From Celeribacter baekdonensis B30 (GTDB lineage: Bacteria > Pseudomonadota > Alphaproteobacteria > Rhodobacterales > Rhodobacteraceae): a DNA stretch of 64,000 nucleotides. The translations under genes and the position numbers were made by a program. The notes below the pieces were generated by a model. The model ran no database searches. It was not told where the DNA came from and worked only from the letters and a program-made list of their open reading frames with translations. Positions within the stretch are counted from its first letter, which is position 1; every line of letters starts with the position of its first letter. The stretch spans positions 124,001-188,000 of the forward strand of contig NZ_AMRK01000007.1 in NCBI RefSeq assembly GCF_000299875.1, read 5' to 3'. Of this stretch, positions 8,631 through 19,142 are shown in pieces.

Positions 8631-9884
8631 ATGACTCGCTTCAATGCACTGAACCTTGTTAAGAACGCCCTGACCGGGCACAAAAACTGGACCGAGCAAT
8701 GGCCGGACTCCCAGCCGAAAACCGAATATGACGTCGTCATCGTCGGGGCTGGTGGTCACGGGCTTGGCGCCGCCTACTATTTGGCCAAACAGCACGGCAT
8801 CACCAATGTCGCCGTGATCGACAAAGGCTGGCTCGGGGGCGGCAACACGGGCCGGAACACCACGATCATTCGCTCGAACTACCTCTACGACGAAAGCGCG
8901 CGTCTGTTCGACCACGCGCTGGACCTGTGGCAGGACCTGAGCCAGGAACTGAACTACAACGTCATGTATTCCAACCGCGGCTGTCTGATGCTGGCCCACA
9001 CAGTGCATGACGTGCAGAGCTTTAAGCGTCACGTGCATTCCAACCGTTTGAACGGTGTGGACAACCGCTGGCTGACCCCGCAAGAGTGCAAGGAATATTG
9101 TCCGCCCATCAATATCGCGCCGGATGCCCGCTACCCGGTGATGGGTGGTGCGTTGCAAGAACGCGCCGGGACCGCCCGTCACGACGCCGTGGCTTGGGGT
9201 TATGCCCGTGGTGCCGCCGAGCGTGGCGTGGATATCATCCAAAACTGTGCCGTCACCGCGATCCGCCGCCACCCTGACGGGTCCGTCGCCGGGGTCGAAA
9301 CCGAGAAGGGCTTTATCAAAGCCAAAAAGGTTGCCGTCTCTGCCTCCGGTCACAACTCCATGGTGATGGAAACCGCTGGTGTACGTCTGCCGCTTGAAAG
9401 CACGCCGCTTCAGGCGCTGGTCTCCGAGCCGGTCAAACCGATCTTCCCCTGTGTGGTGATGTCGAACGCTGTGCACGCCTATTGCAGCCAGTCTGACAAA
9501 GGTGAATTGGTGATCGGCTCCGGCACCGACCAATACGTGTCTTATTCGCAGCGGGGTGGTTTGCCTCTGATCGAGCACACGGTTGCCGCGATTTCCGAGG
9601 TTTTCCCCATCTTCAACCGGATGCGCATGTTGCGCAAATGGGGCGGCATCGTTGACAACACACCGGATCGTTCCGCGATCATCGGCAAAACCCCGGTGCA
9701 AAACCTCTACGTCAACTGTGGCTGGGGCACCGGCGGGTTCAAAGCCACACCCGGCGCAGCCCACACGCTTGCGTGGACCGTGGCCAAAGACGAACCGCAC
9801 CCGATCAATGCGCCTTTCACGCTGGATCGTTTCCGCACCGGCCGGCTGATCGACGAAGCCGCCGCCGCCGCCGTGGCCCACTAA
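8631..9884 (+). CDS. soxB: Sarcosine oxidase beta subunit
   Basis: Subunit carrying the covalent FMN and non-covalent FAD of heterotetrameric sarcosine oxidase, which converts sarcosine plus THF to glycine, 5,10-methylene-THF and H2O2. 417 aa. The FAD dinucleotide-binding motif [20 protein letters not shown] is near residue 34. The C-terminal [14 protein letters not shown] is the usual DAO-family glycine-rich ending. The open frame starts at TTG 8580, but ATG 8631 gives the family's usual N-terminus ([14 protein letters not shown]) and length. It heads the operon soxB-D-A-G-glyA; soxD follows after 13 nt. Confidence 0.95.
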   Translation: MTRFNALNLVKNALTGHKNWTEQWPDSQPKTEYDVVIVGAGGHGLGAAYYLAKQHGITNVAVIDKGWLGGGNTGRNTTIIRSNYLYDESARLFDHALDLWQDLSQELNYNVMYSNRGCLMLAHTVHDVQSFKRHVHSNRLNGVDNRWLTPQECKEYCPPINIAPDARYPVMGGALQERAGTARHDAVAWGYARGAAERGVDIIQNCAVTAIRRHPDGSVAGVETEKGFIKAKKVAVSASGHNSMVMETAGVRLPLESTPLQALVSEPVKPIFPCVVMSNAVHAYCSQSDKGELVIGSGTDQYVSYSQRGGLPLIEHTVAAISEVFPIFNRMRMLRKWGGIVDNTPDRSAIIGKTPVQNLYVNCGWGTGGFKATPGAAHTLAWTVAKDEPHPINAPFTLDRFRTGRLIDEAAAAAVAH

Positions 9885-9897
9885 GGAGAGACATAAA

Positions 9898-10200
9898 ATG
9901 ATTCAGATTCATTGTCCCTATTGCGGCGAAACCCTGCCCGAACTGGAATTCGCCTATGCCGGTGAAGCCCATATTGTCCGTCCGGAGTCCCCCTCGGAGC
10001 AGACAGACGAAGAATGGGCAGCGTTCCTTTTCCTTCGTGACAACGTGAAAGGCCCGCATTTCGAACGCTGGCGCCATGCCCATGGCTGTGGCCGGTTCTT
10101 CAACGCGGTGCGCAATACGATCACCGACCGTTTCTACATCACCTACAAAGCTGGCGAACCGCGTCCGGATTTGGCCAAGCTTCTGGAGGAAAGCAAATGA
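9898..10200 (+). CDS. soxD: Sarcosine oxidase delta subunit
   Basis: Small zinc-binding subunit of heterotetrameric sarcosine oxidase, 100 aa. The N-terminal CPYCGE and the later HAHGCGRFF supply the zinc-ligand Cys/His set characteristic of SoxD. It is preceded by AAGGAGAGA. Its stop overlaps the soxA ATG (ATGA), so translation is probably coupled. Confidence 0.95.
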   Translation: MIQIHCPYCGETLPELEFAYAGEAHIVRPESPSEQTDEEWAAFLFLRDNVKGPHFERWRHAHGCGRFFNAVRNTITDRFYITYKAGEPRPDLAKLLEESK

Positions 10201-13187
10201 GCAAACATCGCCTTCGTGGACGCGGTCGCGTCGACGCCTCCCAACCCGTCGTTTTCACGTTTGACGGCAAACCGTACACAGGCCTGAAAGGCGACACCGT
10301 CGCCTCTGCCTTGCTCGCCCATGGCGTGCACCTGATGGGCCGGTCGTTCAAATACCACCGTCCGCGCGGTGCCATCGCCGCCGGGTCCGAAGAGCCGAAC
10401 GCGCTGATCGGTACGCGCCGCGGGCCGGGCCGGTTCGAACCGAACACCCGCGCCACGGTGCAGGAAATCTGGGACGGCCTGGAGACCAACTCGCAGAACA
10501 AATTCCCCAGCCTGAAATGGGACGTGGGCGCCGTCAATGACGCCGCTTACATGCTGTTTTCGGCGGGCTTTTACTACAAAACCTTCATGTGGCCGCGGTC
10601 CTTTTGGGACAAGGTTTATGAGCCGTTCATCCGCGCCGCGGCCGGTCTCGGTGTCTCGCCGTCTGAAGAAGACCCGGACACCTATGCCTCGCGCTATCTT
10701 TACTGCGATTTGCTGATCGTGGGTGCGGGTCCCGCCGGGATTGCCGCCGCACGCGAAGCTGCGGGCAAAGGCCTGTCGGTCGTGTTGGTGGATGAGAATT
10801 CGGAAATGGGCGGGACACTTTTGTCCGAACCACAGTCCAAGATCGACGGCAAATCGGCGTGGACCTGGCTAGAAGACGAGTTGGCCGCCCTGAAAGAGGC
10901 CGGTGTCAAGCTGATGACCCGGACCACGGCGATTGGCTACTACCACGAAAACATGATCGGCATGGTCGAGAAACTGACCGACCACCTGCCGACCCTGCCC
11001 GCAGACACACCGCGCGAGCGAATGTGGCGCGTGCGTGCGAAACAGGTCGTTCTGGCGCAGGGCGCGCTTGAAAAACCGCTGGTGTTCCATGGCAACGACC
11101 GTCCGGGCGTGATGCTCGCTGGCTCCGCGCAGACCTACCTGCATCGCTATGGCGTCAAAGTCGGGGAAAGCCCCGTCGTCGTCACCTCGCATGACAGCGC
11201 GTGGTACGCAGCTTTTGATCTTCAGGCGGCTGGTGCCTATGTGCAGGCCATTGTCGATACCCGGCCGCAAGTGCGTCAGGATCTTCAGGCCGAGGCCCGC
11301 ACCCGCGGCATCCCGGTCAAACTTGGCCACACGGTCACGGCGACCGGCGGTCGTCTGCGCATCAACACGGTGCGAGTGAACCCGCTCAACGGCACCCATG
11401 TCGGCAATGGCCAGTGGATCAAATGCGATGCGCTTTTGATGTCTGGCGGCTGGACCCCGTCGCTGCACCTGTTCTCGCACACCAAGGGCAGCCTGATCTG
11501 GGACGACGATCTGACCACGTTCCTGCCCAAGGATACACCAGAAGACTGCATCATCACTGGCGCGTCGCGCGGACTTTGGGGCGTCGAAGCCGCGCTCAAA
11601 GACGGGTCTGTACGTGTTGGTGAAGCGCTGAGCAAACTGGGTGTCGAGGCCACGGTCTCTGACTACACCGTCGCGGACGACCGCGTCGGCACAGGCGTCA
11701 CCATGCGCGAATTGCCGACCGATCGCAGCGCGGGCAAAGCGAAAGCTTTTGTCGACTTCCAAAACGATGTGACCGCAAAAGACCTGCGTCTCGCCGTGCG
11801 CGAGGGCATGCGCTCCATCGAGCATGTGAAACGCTACACCACCAACGGCATGGCAACCGATCAGGGCAAGATGTCCAACATCAACGGCCTGAACATCGCC
11901 GCCGACGCTCTGGGCAAAAAGCAACCGCAGGTGGGTCTCACGACCTTCCGCCCGCCCTACACGCCGACCACCTTTGGGGCCTTCGCGGGCTATCACCGCG
12001 GCGATCATTTCGAAGTGGTCCGCAAGACCCAGATCGACGGTTGGGCCGAAGAAAACGCAGCCGTGTTTGAACCCGTGGGCCAGTGGCGCCGGGCGCGGTA
12101 CTTCCCGAAAGCGGGTGAGACCATGGATCAAGCCGTGGCGCGCGAATGTGCAGCGACGCGGGCTTCCGTGGGCATCTTTGATGCCTCCACTCTGGGCAAG
12201 ATCGAAGTGGTCGGGCCGGATGCGGCCGAATTCGTCAACCGCATGTACACCAACCCGTTCATGAAACTTGCACCGGGCAAGTGCCGTTACGGTCTTCTTT
12301 TGGGCGATGACGGATATATTCGCGACGACGGTGTGATCGCACGCATTTCCGACGAACGGTTCCACGTGACCACCACCACCGGTGGGGCTGCGCGGGTGCT
12401 GACGATGATGGAAGACTACCTCCAAACCGAGTGGCCCGACCTGAATGTCTGGCTCACCTCGACCACAGAGCAATGGTCCACCGTTGCGGTGAACGGACCG
12501 AATGCCGCGAAACTGCTTCAGCCCTTCGTCAAGGATTTCGCCCTGACCGAAGACAATTTCCCGCACATGTCCTGCGTCGAAGTTGAGGTTGCGGGCTATC
12601 CCGCGCGTCTGTGGCGCGTAAGCTTCACCGGCGAGATCGGCTTCGAGATCAACGTGCCCGCCCCTTACGGTCGCGCACTTTGGGAAACCCTGTGGGACGC
12701 GGGTCAGGCATATGACATCACCGCCTACGGGACAGAAACCATGCACGTGCTGCGCGCTGAAAAGGGCTACATCATCGTCGGTCAGGACACTGACGGTACG
12801 GTGACCCCCTATGACGCGGGCATGGGTTGGGCGGTTGGCACCAAGAAAGCCGACTTTGTTGGGATGCGCGGGCTGAAGCGGCCCGATCTCGTCGCGAAGA
12901 ACCGCAAACAGCTTGTCGGTCTGGTGACCGAGGACCAGTCCTGTCTCGAAGAAGGGGCCCAGATCGTCTTGGATCCGAACCAGCCCATCCCGATGAAAAT
13001 GGTCGGTCACGTGACCTCGTCTTATCATCAGGGCACAACGGATCACCCGATCGCATTGGCGTTGGTCGAAGGTGGCCATTCGAAAATGGGCGAGACGGTT
13101 TATATCCCGATGCCCGACCGGACCATTGCCGCGAAAGTCACCGGGACCGTCTTTGTCGATCCTGAAAACGCTCGTTTGAAAATCTGA
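10197..13187 (+). CDS. soxA: Sarcosine oxidase alpha subunit
   Basis: Large subunit, 996 aa, normal length for the family. An N-terminal 2Fe-2S-like domain without cluster cysteines (residues 1-100) precedes an NAD/FAD-type domain with LLIVGAGPAGIAAAREA near residue 173. The C-terminal half (about residues 600-990) is a GcvT-like aminomethyltransferase domain that binds folate. It transfers the sarcosine methyl carbon to tetrahydrofolate with SoxB. The long antisense open frame opposite it (10869-13373) is a GC-codon shadow and was not annotated. Confidence 0.95.
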   Translation: MSKHRLRGRGRVDASQPVVFTFDGKPYTGLKGDTVASALLAHGVHLMGRSFKYHRPRGAIAAGSEEPNALIGTRRGPGRFEPNTRATVQEIWDGLETNSQNKFPSLKWDVGAVNDAAYMLFSAGFYYKTFMWPRSFWDKVYEPFIRAAAGLGVSPSEEDPDTYASRYLYCDLLIVGAGPAGIAAAREAAGKGLSVVLVDENSEMGGTLLSEPQSKIDGKSAWTWLEDELAALKEAGVKLMTRTTAIGYYHENMIGMVEKLTDHLPTLPADTPRERMWRVRAKQVVLAQGALEKPLVFHGNDRPGVMLAGSAQTYLHRYGVKVGESPVVVTSHDSAWYAAFDLQAAGAYVQAIVDTRPQVRQDLQAEARTRGIPVKLGHTVTATGGRLRINTVRVNPLNGTHVGNGQWIKCDALLMSGGWTPSLHLFSHTKGSLIWDDDLTTFLPKDTPEDCIITGASRGLWGVEAALKDGSVRVGEALSKLGVEATVSDYTVADDRVGTGVTMRELPTDRSAGKAKAFVDFQNDVTAKDLRLAVREGMRSIEHVKRYTTNGMATDQGKMSNINGLNIAADALGKKQPQVGLTTFRPPYTPTTFGAFAGYHRGDHFEVVRKTQIDGWAEENAAVFEPVGQWRRARYFPKAGETMDQAVARECAATRASVGIFDASTLGKIEVVGPDAAEFVNRMYTNPFMKLAPGKCRYGLLLGDDGYIRDDGVIARISDERFHVTTTTGGAARVLTMMEDYLQTEWPDLNVWLTSTTEQWSTVAVNGPNAAKLLQPFVKDFALTEDNFPHMSCVEVEVAGYPARLWRVSFTGEIGFEINVPAPYGRALWETLWDAGQAYDITAYGTETMHVLRAEKGYIIVGQDTDGTVTPYDAGMGWAVGTKKADFVGMRGLKRPDLVAKNRKQLVGLVTEDQSCLEEGAQIVLDPNQPIPMKMVGHVTSSYHQGTTDHPIALALVEGGHSKMGETVYIPMPDRTIAAKVTGTVFVDPENARLKI

Positions 13188-13200
13188 TTGGAGGTCAGAC

Positions 13201-13755
13201 ATGTCCAAGCATATCTCTTCTCTGGCTCCATCGGTCGTGGTGGATACCGCGGCTGCCCATGTGGCCGTCACGCCAATGACCGGACGGATTTCGCTGCGCG
13301 CGCGCGGCGATCTGGCGGCGATCGGCAAGGCCATTGGCGTCAGCTTGCCGACCCAAATTGGCATCTGCGCCAAAACTGACGGGATTGAGGTTGTGTGCCT
13401 CGGCCCTGATGAGTGGACCCTGCTTGTGCCGCTCGATCAGATCGAAAAGGTGCAAGGCGCTTTGGCGACCCTCGCCCCGTCGTTGCCGCACTCGATGACC
13501 GAAATCACCGGACGCGAGATCACCTTTCAGATCGAAGGCCCGCACGCCGCTGACCTGATGAGCATTGGCTGTCCGCGCGACATTTCCACCATCAAGGTGG
13601 GTCAGGCGCGCCGCACGCTTTTTGACGGTGCCACCGTCGTTCTCTGGCGCGATGCCGAGACCAGTTTCCGCATGGATGTCTGGAACAGCTTCGCCCCTTT
13701 CCTTGCCTCAACCCTTGAGACCGGTGCGAAAGAACTCGCCGCCGAACTCGCTTGA
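13201..13755 (+). CDS. soxG: Sarcosine oxidase gamma subunit
   Basis: Gamma subunit of heterotetrameric sarcosine oxidase, 184 aa, a GcvT-related fold. Recognisable segments are VCLGPDEWTLLVP near residue 62 and the ending with FRMDVWNSFAPFLASTLE. GGAGG lies 7-11 nt before the ATG. It is followed at once by glyA, as in many rhodobacterial sox operons. Confidence 0.92.
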   Translation: MSKHISSLAPSVVVDTAAAHVAVTPMTGRISLRARGDLAAIGKAIGVSLPTQIGICAKTDGIEVVCLGPDEWTLLVPLDQIEKVQGALATLAPSLPHSMTEITGREITFQIEGPHAADLMSIGCPRDISTIKVGQARRTLFDGATVVLWRDAETSFRMDVWNSFAPFLASTLETGAKELAAELA

Positions 13756-13773
13756 CCCCGAAGGATTTTCCGC

Positions 13774-15042
13774 ATGTTTGACCGCCTGCAAAGACCCGAG
13801 ATCGCCGATGCCGATGTTGCTTCCGCGATTGGTGAGGAACTCGACCGTCAACAAACCCAGATCGAACTGATCGCTTCCGAGAACATCGTGTCCCCGGACG
13901 TGATGGCCGCGCAAGGTTCTGTGCTGACCAACAAATACGCCGAAGGCTATGCTGGCAAGCGCTACTACGGTGGCTGTGAGTTTGTCGACAAGGTTGAAGT
14001 GTTGGCCATTGAGCGCCTGAAGAAATTGTTCGGGGCCGAATACGCCAACGTGCAGCCGCACTCCGGCGCGCAGGCCAATCAGGCCGTGTTCCTGGCGCTT
14101 CTGCAACCGGGCGACCGTATCATGGGTCTTTCGCTGGCCCACGGCGGTCACCTGACCCACGGCTCTCCTGTGACCATGTCCGGCAAATGGTTCGATGTCG
14201 TCTCCTATGAGGTCGACCCTGAAACCCACCTGATCGACATGGAAAAGGTGCGTGAGAAAGCGCTCGAAACCAAGCCGAAGCTGATCGTGGCCGGTGCCTC
14301 TGCCTACCCGCGCGTCATCGACTTCGAAGGCTTCCGCAAAATCGCCGACGAAGTGGGCGCCTACCTGATGGTCGACATGGCGCACTATGCCGGTCTGATC
14401 GCGGGCGGCAAATACCCGAACCCGGTGCCGCACGCGCATGTGACCACCTCCACCACCCACAAGACCCTGCGCGGTCCGCGTGGTGGCGTGATCTTGTCGA
14501 ACGACGAAGCGATTGCGAAAAAACTGAACTCCGCCGTCTTCCCGGGCAATCAGGGCGGCCCGCTGATGCACGTCATCGCAGCGAAAGCCGTGGCGTTTGG
14601 CGAGGCGCTTCAGCCGTCCTTCGCGGACTACGCCGGTCAGGTGATCGAGAACGCGAAAGCTCTGGCGGACGTTCTCAAAGTCGGCGGTCTGGGCATCGTT
14701 TCTGGCGGCACCGATTGTCACATGGTTCTCGTCGATCTGCGCCCAAAAGGCGTGACCGGCAAAATGGCCGAGATCGCTTTGGAACGGGCTGGTCTGACCT
14801 GTAACAAGAACTCGATCCCGAACGACCCGGAGAAGCCTTTCGTGACCTCCGGCGTGCGTCTGGGCACCTCTGCGGGCACCACACGTGGGTTCAAAGAGGC
14901 CGAGTTCGAACAGATTGGCTCGCTGATCCTGCGCGTGCTCAACGCCTTGTCGGACAATCCCGAGGGGGACGCCGCGGTCGAAGCCGAGGTTCTCGCAGAC
15001 GTGCGCAAACTTTGCGCCGATTTCCCGATCTACGGCGCATAA
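13774..15042 (+). CDS. glyA: Serine hydroxymethyltransferase
   Basis: PLP enzyme that joins glycine and 5,10-methylene-THF to give serine and THF, 422 aa. The PLP lysine sits in [15 protein letters not shown] near residue 229, and [13 protein letters not shown] near residue 30 is the family N-terminal motif. As last gene of the sox operon it consumes both products of sarcosine oxidation (glycine and methylene-THF), so the operon turns two sarcosine-derived units into serine. A chromosomal housekeeping glyA probably exists elsewhere. Confidence 0.96.
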   Translation: MFDRLQRPEIADADVASAIGEELDRQQTQIELIASENIVSPDVMAAQGSVLTNKYAEGYAGKRYYGGCEFVDKVEVLAIERLKKLFGAEYANVQPHSGAQANQAVFLALLQPGDRIMGLSLAHGGHLTHGSPVTMSGKWFDVVSYEVDPETHLIDMEKVREKALETKPKLIVAGASAYPRVIDFEGFRKIADEVGAYLMVDMAHYAGLIAGGKYPNPVPHAHVTTSTTHKTLRGPRGGVILSNDEAIAKKLNSAVFPGNQGGPLMHVIAAKAVAFGEALQPSFADYAGQVIENAKALADVLKVGGLGIVSGGTDCHMVLVDLRPKGVTGKMAEIALERAGLTCNKNSIPNDPEKPFVTSGVRLGTSAGTTRGFKEAEFEQIGSLILRVLNALSDNPEGDAAVEAEVLADVRKLCADFPIYGA

Positions 15043-15048
15043 TCCAGA

Positions 15049-15075
15049 CGCGGCATCCCGCCGGGGGGTGCCGCG
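15049..15075 (+). terminator. GC-rich hairpin after glyA
   Basis: CGCGGCAtCCC pairs with GGGgTGCCGCG around a short loop. There is no T-run, so it may be a weak terminator or an RNA-stabilising 3' end rather than a classical intrinsic terminator. Confidence 0.45.
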
Positions 15076-15090
15076 CGGCCCGAACACATG

Positions 15091-15119
15091 TTGATCTTGG
15101 ATTGATCGCCTGATTGATC
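15091..15119 (+). promoter_or_regulatory. Three direct TTGATC repeats upstream of sdaA
   Basis: TTGATC occurs at 15091, 15102 and 15114, spaced 11 and 12 nt, about one helical turn each. They lie 63-91 nt before the sdaA start. The regular spacing on one face of the helix suggests an operator; the protein is unknown. Confidence 0.35.
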
Positions 15120-15181
15120 GCTCGATATACCTCCGGGGCCTGTCGTAGAACACGCAGGCCCCGATTTGCGAAAGGCTTCCC

Positions 15182-16591
15182 ATGTTCCTGTCTGTCTTCG
15201 ACGTTTTCAAAATCGGCATCGGGCCCTCTTCGTCGCACACGATGGGGCCGATGGTCGCCGCCGCGCGGTTCATCGAAGAACTCCACGACCGGAATTTCAA
15301 TATTCCCGGCGCGGGCAAACTTCATCGTCTCGGCGCCAGCCTTCACGGTTCCCTGGCCTTTACCGGCAAGGGCCACGCCACCGATCGTGCTGTCCTTCTT
15401 GGGTTTTGCGGCTATACGCCGGAGACCCTTGATCCCAACGCAATCGACGAGATCGAAGACCGGGTCCGGCGCGAAAAGGTCGTGCATCTGGAGGGTCTGG
15501 GCACGCTTGCGTTCGATCCTGACGTGGATCTCGTTTTCGACTGGGGCCCCCCGCTTGAAGGCCATGCCAACGGGCTGATCCTGAAAGCCTTCGACAAAGC
15601 CGGTAACGCCTATCAAACGCGCACCTTCTATTCCATTGGTGGCGGCTTTGTTGTCACCGCCGAAGAGTTGGCCGCGCAGAAAAACGACACCCAGAGCCTG
15701 CACAACGAAAAAGCGGCACGGGCTTTTCCCTACCCCTTTGGCTCTGCCAAGGAGATGCTCGATATGGGCATCACGTCCGGCAAAACCATTGCCGAGATGA
15801 AACGTGCCAATGAGCGCAAAGTCTATGGTGCCGATCTGGAACCGAAACTTGACCGGATCATCGAGACCATGAACGAGTGTATCGACCGTGGACTTGCACA
15901 AGACGGCATCCTCCCCGGTGGGCTGAACGTCAAACGCCGGGCCAAGGGCATCCATGAATCTCTGAAGGCCGAACAAGGTCTCAACATCACCGCACCGCAT
16001 GTCGCCAACGACTGGATGAGCGTCTACGCCATGGCGGTGAACGAGGAAAACGCCGCCGGGGGCCGGGTCGTGACCTCCCCCACCAACGGGGCGGCAGGTG
16101 TTGTCCCGGCGGTGATGCGCTATTATCGCCATCATTGTGTCGGCGCGAGCGACGCGAAACTGCGCGACTTTTTGTTGGTCGCAGCGGCCATTGGCGGGCT
16201 GATCAAACACAACGCCTCAATCTCTGGTGCGGAAGTCGGGTGCCAAGGCGAAGTGGGATCTGCGGCGGCAATGGCGGCGGGCGCGCTGTGCGCCGTGCTG
16301 GGCGGCACCAATGCGCAGGTGGAGAACGCCGCTGAAATCGCTCTGGAACATCACCTCGGCATGACCTGTGATCCCGCGGCCGGGCTTGTTCAGGTGCCAT
16401 GCATCGAACGCAACGCGCTTGGCGCGATCAAGGCGGTGTCGGCGGCATCTCTGTCCCTGCGCGGCGACGGCACGCATTTCATGCCGCTCGACAACTGTAT
16501 TCAAGTGATGTTGGAAACCGGGCGCGACATGAACCTCAAATACAAAGAGACGTCCACGGGTGGCATCGCGGTCAATTTGCCGGAGTGCTGA
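15182..16591 (+). CDS. sdaA: L-serine dehydratase (iron-sulfur type)
   Basis: Single-chain [4Fe-4S] L-serine ammonia-lyase, 469 aa, serine to pyruvate and ammonia. The N-terminal beta domain starts with [18 protein letters not shown], the family signature. The C-terminal alpha domain carries the cluster cysteines in [12 protein letters not shown] (near 360), MTCDPAAG (near 399) and QVPCIERNA (near 410). With GlyA upstream it completes the route from glycine to pyruvate. It is separated from glyA by 139 nt with its own candidate operator, so it may be a separate transcript. Confidence 0.95.
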   Translation: MFLSVFDVFKIGIGPSSSHTMGPMVAAARFIEELHDRNFNIPGAGKLHRLGASLHGSLAFTGKGHATDRAVLLGFCGYTPETLDPNAIDEIEDRVRREKVVHLEGLGTLAFDPDVDLVFDWGPPLEGHANGLILKAFDKAGNAYQTRTFYSIGGGFVVTAEELAAQKNDTQSLHNEKAARAFPYPFGSAKEMLDMGITSGKTIAEMKRANERKVYGADLEPKLDRIIETMNECIDRGLAQDGILPGGLNVKRRAKGIHESLKAEQGLNITAPHVANDWMSVYAMAVNEENAAGGRVVTSPTNGAAGVVPAVMRYYRHHCVGASDAKLRDFLLVAAAIGGLIKHNASISGAEVGCQGEVGSAAAMAAGALCAVLGGTNAQVENAAEIALEHHLGMTCDPAAGLVQVPCIERNALGAIKAVSAASLSLRGDGTHFMPLDNCIQVMLETGRDMNLKYKETSTGGIAVNLPEC

Positions 16592-16613
16592 TCTTCCCCG
16601 TGTGACAGGCCTC

Positions 16614-16646
16614 AAAACGCGCGCAGCTTTGGCTTCGCGCGTTTTT
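16614..16646 (+). terminator. Rho-independent terminator after sdaA
   Basis: Stem AAAACGCGCG (16614-16623) with CGCGCGTTTT (16636-16645), extended by an inner AGC/GCT pair, and ending in T residues. It stops plus-strand transcription before the convergent fdhA. Confidence 0.75.
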
Positions 16647-16675
16647 CTGTGTTGGTTCTTCGCCCAACGCGCACG

Positions 16676-16702
16676 AAAAAGGGCGACCCATGGGGCCGCC
16701 CT
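16676..16702 (-). terminator. Rho-independent terminator after fdhA (minus strand)
   Basis: On the minus strand AGGGCGgCCC-AT-GGGtCGCCCT is followed by TTTTTC. It lies 24 nt past the fdhA stop and faces the sdaA terminator, so the convergent pair is insulated on both sides. Confidence 0.7.
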
Positions 16703-16725
16703 GTCCGTGTCATCTCGCAAACGGG

Positions 16726-17913
16726 TCAGCTTGCTTTCAGCATCCCATGCGGGTCGAGGACGAATTTCTTCGCGGCCCCGTGATCGAAGGCATCGTAGCC
16801 CGCCGCGGCGTCTTCGAGAGAGATGATCTGGGCATTCACGATTTTCGCAATCGGCAAACGACCATGCAGGATCGCCTGCATGAGCTGACGGTTGTATTTC
16901 AGCACCGGCGTCTGACCGGTGTGAAAACTCTGAGCTTTCGCCCAACCCTGACCGAAGCGCAGCGACAGGCTACCAACTTTGGCGGCTTCGTCCACAGCGC
17001 CCGGATCTTCGGTCACGTAGAGGCCGGGGATGCCGATGGAACCTGCAACACGGGTGATTTCCATCATCTGGTTGAGCACGATGGCGGGCTGTTCGCCGCC
17101 GGTGTGACCGCGGGCTTCAAAGCCCACAGCGTCAATGGCGGCATCCACTTCGGGGCTACCAGTGATTTCGGCGATCATCTCGCCAAGGCGATCGCCCTTG
17201 TTCAAATCGACCGGGACAAACCCCATCTTGGCGGCGTGATCGAGGCGCTCTTTGTTGAAATCACCGATCAGAACCACAGCCGCCCCGAGAACCTGAGCGG
17301 AAGCCGCCGCAGCCAGACCAACGGGACCCGCGCCTGCGACATAGACGATGGAGCCGACGCCCACACCCGCCTGAACCGCACCGTGAAACCCGGTCGGAAG
17401 AATGTCGGACAGCATGGTCAGATCGGTGATCTTGTCGAGGGCTTGATCACGATCCGGGAACTTCAGAAGGTTGAAGTCGGCGTAAGGCACCATGACATAG
17501 CGCGCCTGACCGCCGACCCAGCCGCCCATATCGACATAGCCATAGGCCCCGCCTGCACGTTCGGGGTTCACGGTGAGACAGACGCCCGTGTCCTGTTCTT
17601 TACAGCACCGGCACCGGCCACAAGCGACGTTAAACGGCACGGAGACGATGTCGCCGATCTCAAGCATCTCGACGTCAGAGCCTTTTTCGATCACTTCGCC
17701 GGTGATCTCGTGACCGAGGACAAGGCCCTCGGGCGCGGTGGTGCGGCCACGCACCATGTGCTGGTCGGAGCCACAGATGTTGGTGGACACCACTTTCAGG
17801 ATCACGGCGTGACCGAGCTTGCGCCCATCCGGCGCGGCCATGGTCGGGTCTGCAATGTCCTGAACCTCGACCTTGCCGGGGCCCATGTAGACGACACCTC
17901 TGTTGGAACTCAT
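16726..17913 (-). CDS. fdhA: Glutathione-independent formaldehyde dehydrogenase
   Basis: Zinc-dependent medium-chain dehydrogenase of the Pseudomonas putida FdhA type, NAD-linked oxidation of formaldehyde to formate. 395 aa. Catalytic zinc region NICGSDQHMVRG near residue 45 and GHEITGEV near 67; structural zinc cysteines in CGRCRCCKEQDTGVC near residue 97; nucleotide-binding VYVAGAGPVGLAAAASA near 175. The start at 17913 has TCCTCC (GGAGGA on the coding strand) 8-13 nt upstream; the frame opens earlier at 18003. It probably detoxifies the formaldehyde released by GbcAB. Other members of this family dismutate aldehydes. Confidence 0.9.
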   Translation of the reverse strand: MSSNRGVVYMGPGKVEVQDIADPTMAAPDGRKLGHAVILKVVSTNICGSDQHMVRGRTTAPEGLVLGHEITGEVIEKGSDVEMLEIGDIVSVPFNVACGRCRCCKEQDTGVCLTVNPERAGGAYGYVDMGGWVGGQARYVMVPYADFNLLKFPDRDQALDKITDLTMLSDILPTGFHGAVQAGVGVGSIVYVAGAGPVGLAAAASAQVLGAAVVLIGDFNKERLDHAAKMGFVPVDLNKGDRLGEMIAEITGSPEVDAAIDAVGFEARGHTGGEQPAIVLNQMMEITRVAGSIGIPGLYVTEDPGAVDEAAKVGSLSLRFGQGWAKAQSFHTGQTPVLKYNRQLMQAILHGRLPIAKIVNAQIISLEDAAAGYDAFDHGAAKKFVLDPHGMLKAS

Positions 17914-18191
17914 GATATATCCTCCCATTGCGAGCGGGCTAGGCCGCCCTCTTACTTGCACATGTTCAGGGATCGAACGCTCCGTCCTCTCGGAGCGAGC
18001 CAACCCCTTGCACGTTGCGGACTGGCCGCACGCGCGTCCGTTCAGCAGACAGTGTCAGGCCGGGTCGAGGCGCGGAGAGATGAGGCAAACGCGCAGGACA
18101 TTTGCGCCAGATGTAAAAACGCGCCCTTCCCAGCGGAAAGGCGCGCAATCAGGACAGATGTCTTTGGCAGGAAACCGCTGCTACATGCGCC

Positions 18192-19130
18192 TTAATGCGC
18201 TGCAACCCCCCGGAGCCGTTCAGACCGGCGGCGCAGAATTTCTACGACGGTCAAAAGCGCGATCGAGATCACCACAAGGATCGTCGCCACAGCAAGGATC
18301 GCAGGGCTGATCTGTTCGCGAATGCCGCTCCACATTTCACGCGGGATGGTTTGCTGATCCGGGCCCGCGATGAACAGCACGGCGACCACTTCGTCAAAGG
18401 AGGTCACAAAGGCAAAGAGACCGCCCGAAATCACACCCGGCAGGATCAACGGCATCACCACTTTGAAGAAGGTGCGGCGTGGGTTGGCACCCAGGCTTGC
18501 CGCAGCCCGGATCAGGGACTGGTCAAAACCCGACAGCGTCGCCGTCACGGTGATGATCACAAACGGAATGCCAAGAGCGGCGTGGGCCAAAACGACGCCG
18601 GTGTAGGTCGAGGTCAACCGACCGCATCCAAAGCCGAAAATGGCGCAGGGGTTCGAATAGAAAAAGAACATCCCGGTTGCAACGATGATGATCGGCACGA
18701 TCATCGGGCTGATCAGGATCGCCATGATCGTCCGCCGCCATGGCATTTCCGGGCGTGACAGGCCAAGTGCAGCCAATGTCCCCAGAATGGTTGACAGGAT
18801 GGTCGCCCAAAAGCCGATGATCACGGAATTCTTCGCCGCTTTCACCCAATCCGCATTGTGCCACAGATCGGACCACCACGCCCCATCACGCACCGCTTCG
18901 GAGGCTTGCATCCCCGAGGTCAAAAGCGAGTCATACCAGCGCATGCTATAGCCCTCGGCATCAAAGCTCAGCATTTTCTCCGTGTAGGTGAAATACGGCT
19001 CCGCGTTGAAGGACAGGGGGACGATAACAAGGATCGGCGAAATCAGGAAGACGAACACCAGAACGCAGATCACCAGATAGGTGGCATGCCAAGCGCGTTC
19101 GAGTGGGGAGGCATAGGTCGGAAGGGCCAT
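18192..19130 (-). CDS. ABC transporter permease (PotC type)
   Basis: Inner-membrane permease of 312 aa with about six helices and the EAA-loop pattern IRAAASLGANPRRTFFKVVMPLI near residue 205. It resembles the spermidine/putrescine-type (PotC) subfamily. Last gene of a minus-strand ABC operon (ATPase, binding protein, PotB-like, PotC-like). The exact substrate is not given by sequence; position beside GbdR and the betaine genes suggests a quaternary amine or related compound (inference). The 12-nt gap to the upstream permease indicates co-translation. Confidence 0.88.
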   Translation of the reverse strand: MALPTYASPLERAWHATYLVICVLVFVFLISPILVIVPLSFNAEPYFTYTEKMLSFDAEGYSMRWYDSLLTSGMQASEAVRDGAWWSDLWHNADWVKAAKNSVIIGFWATILSTILGTLAALGLSRPEMPWRRTIMAILISPMIVPIIIVATGMFFFYSNPCAIFGFGCGRLTSTYTGVVLAHAALGIPFVIITVTATLSGFDQSLIRAAASLGANPRRTFFKVVMPLILPGVISGGLFAFVTSFDEVVAVLFIAGPDQQTIPREMWSGIREQISPAILAVATILVVISIALLTVVEILRRRSERLRGVAAH

Positions 19131-19142
19131 CAGTCTCTCTCC

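Noticed and set aside
10869-13373. 834-codon open frame on the minus strand opposite soxA
   Set aside because: It mirrors soxA in full, has His/Gly/Arg-rich shadow composition and no family motif. Long antisense frames are common in GC-rich genes with strong third-position bias.
13708-16210. Long minus-strand frames opposite glyA and sdaA
   Set aside because: Compositional shadows of two well supported enzymes; no motif of their own.
16690-18195. 501-codon plus-strand frame opposite fdhA
   Set aside because: Antisense of a well supported formaldehyde dehydrogenase; no independent motif.
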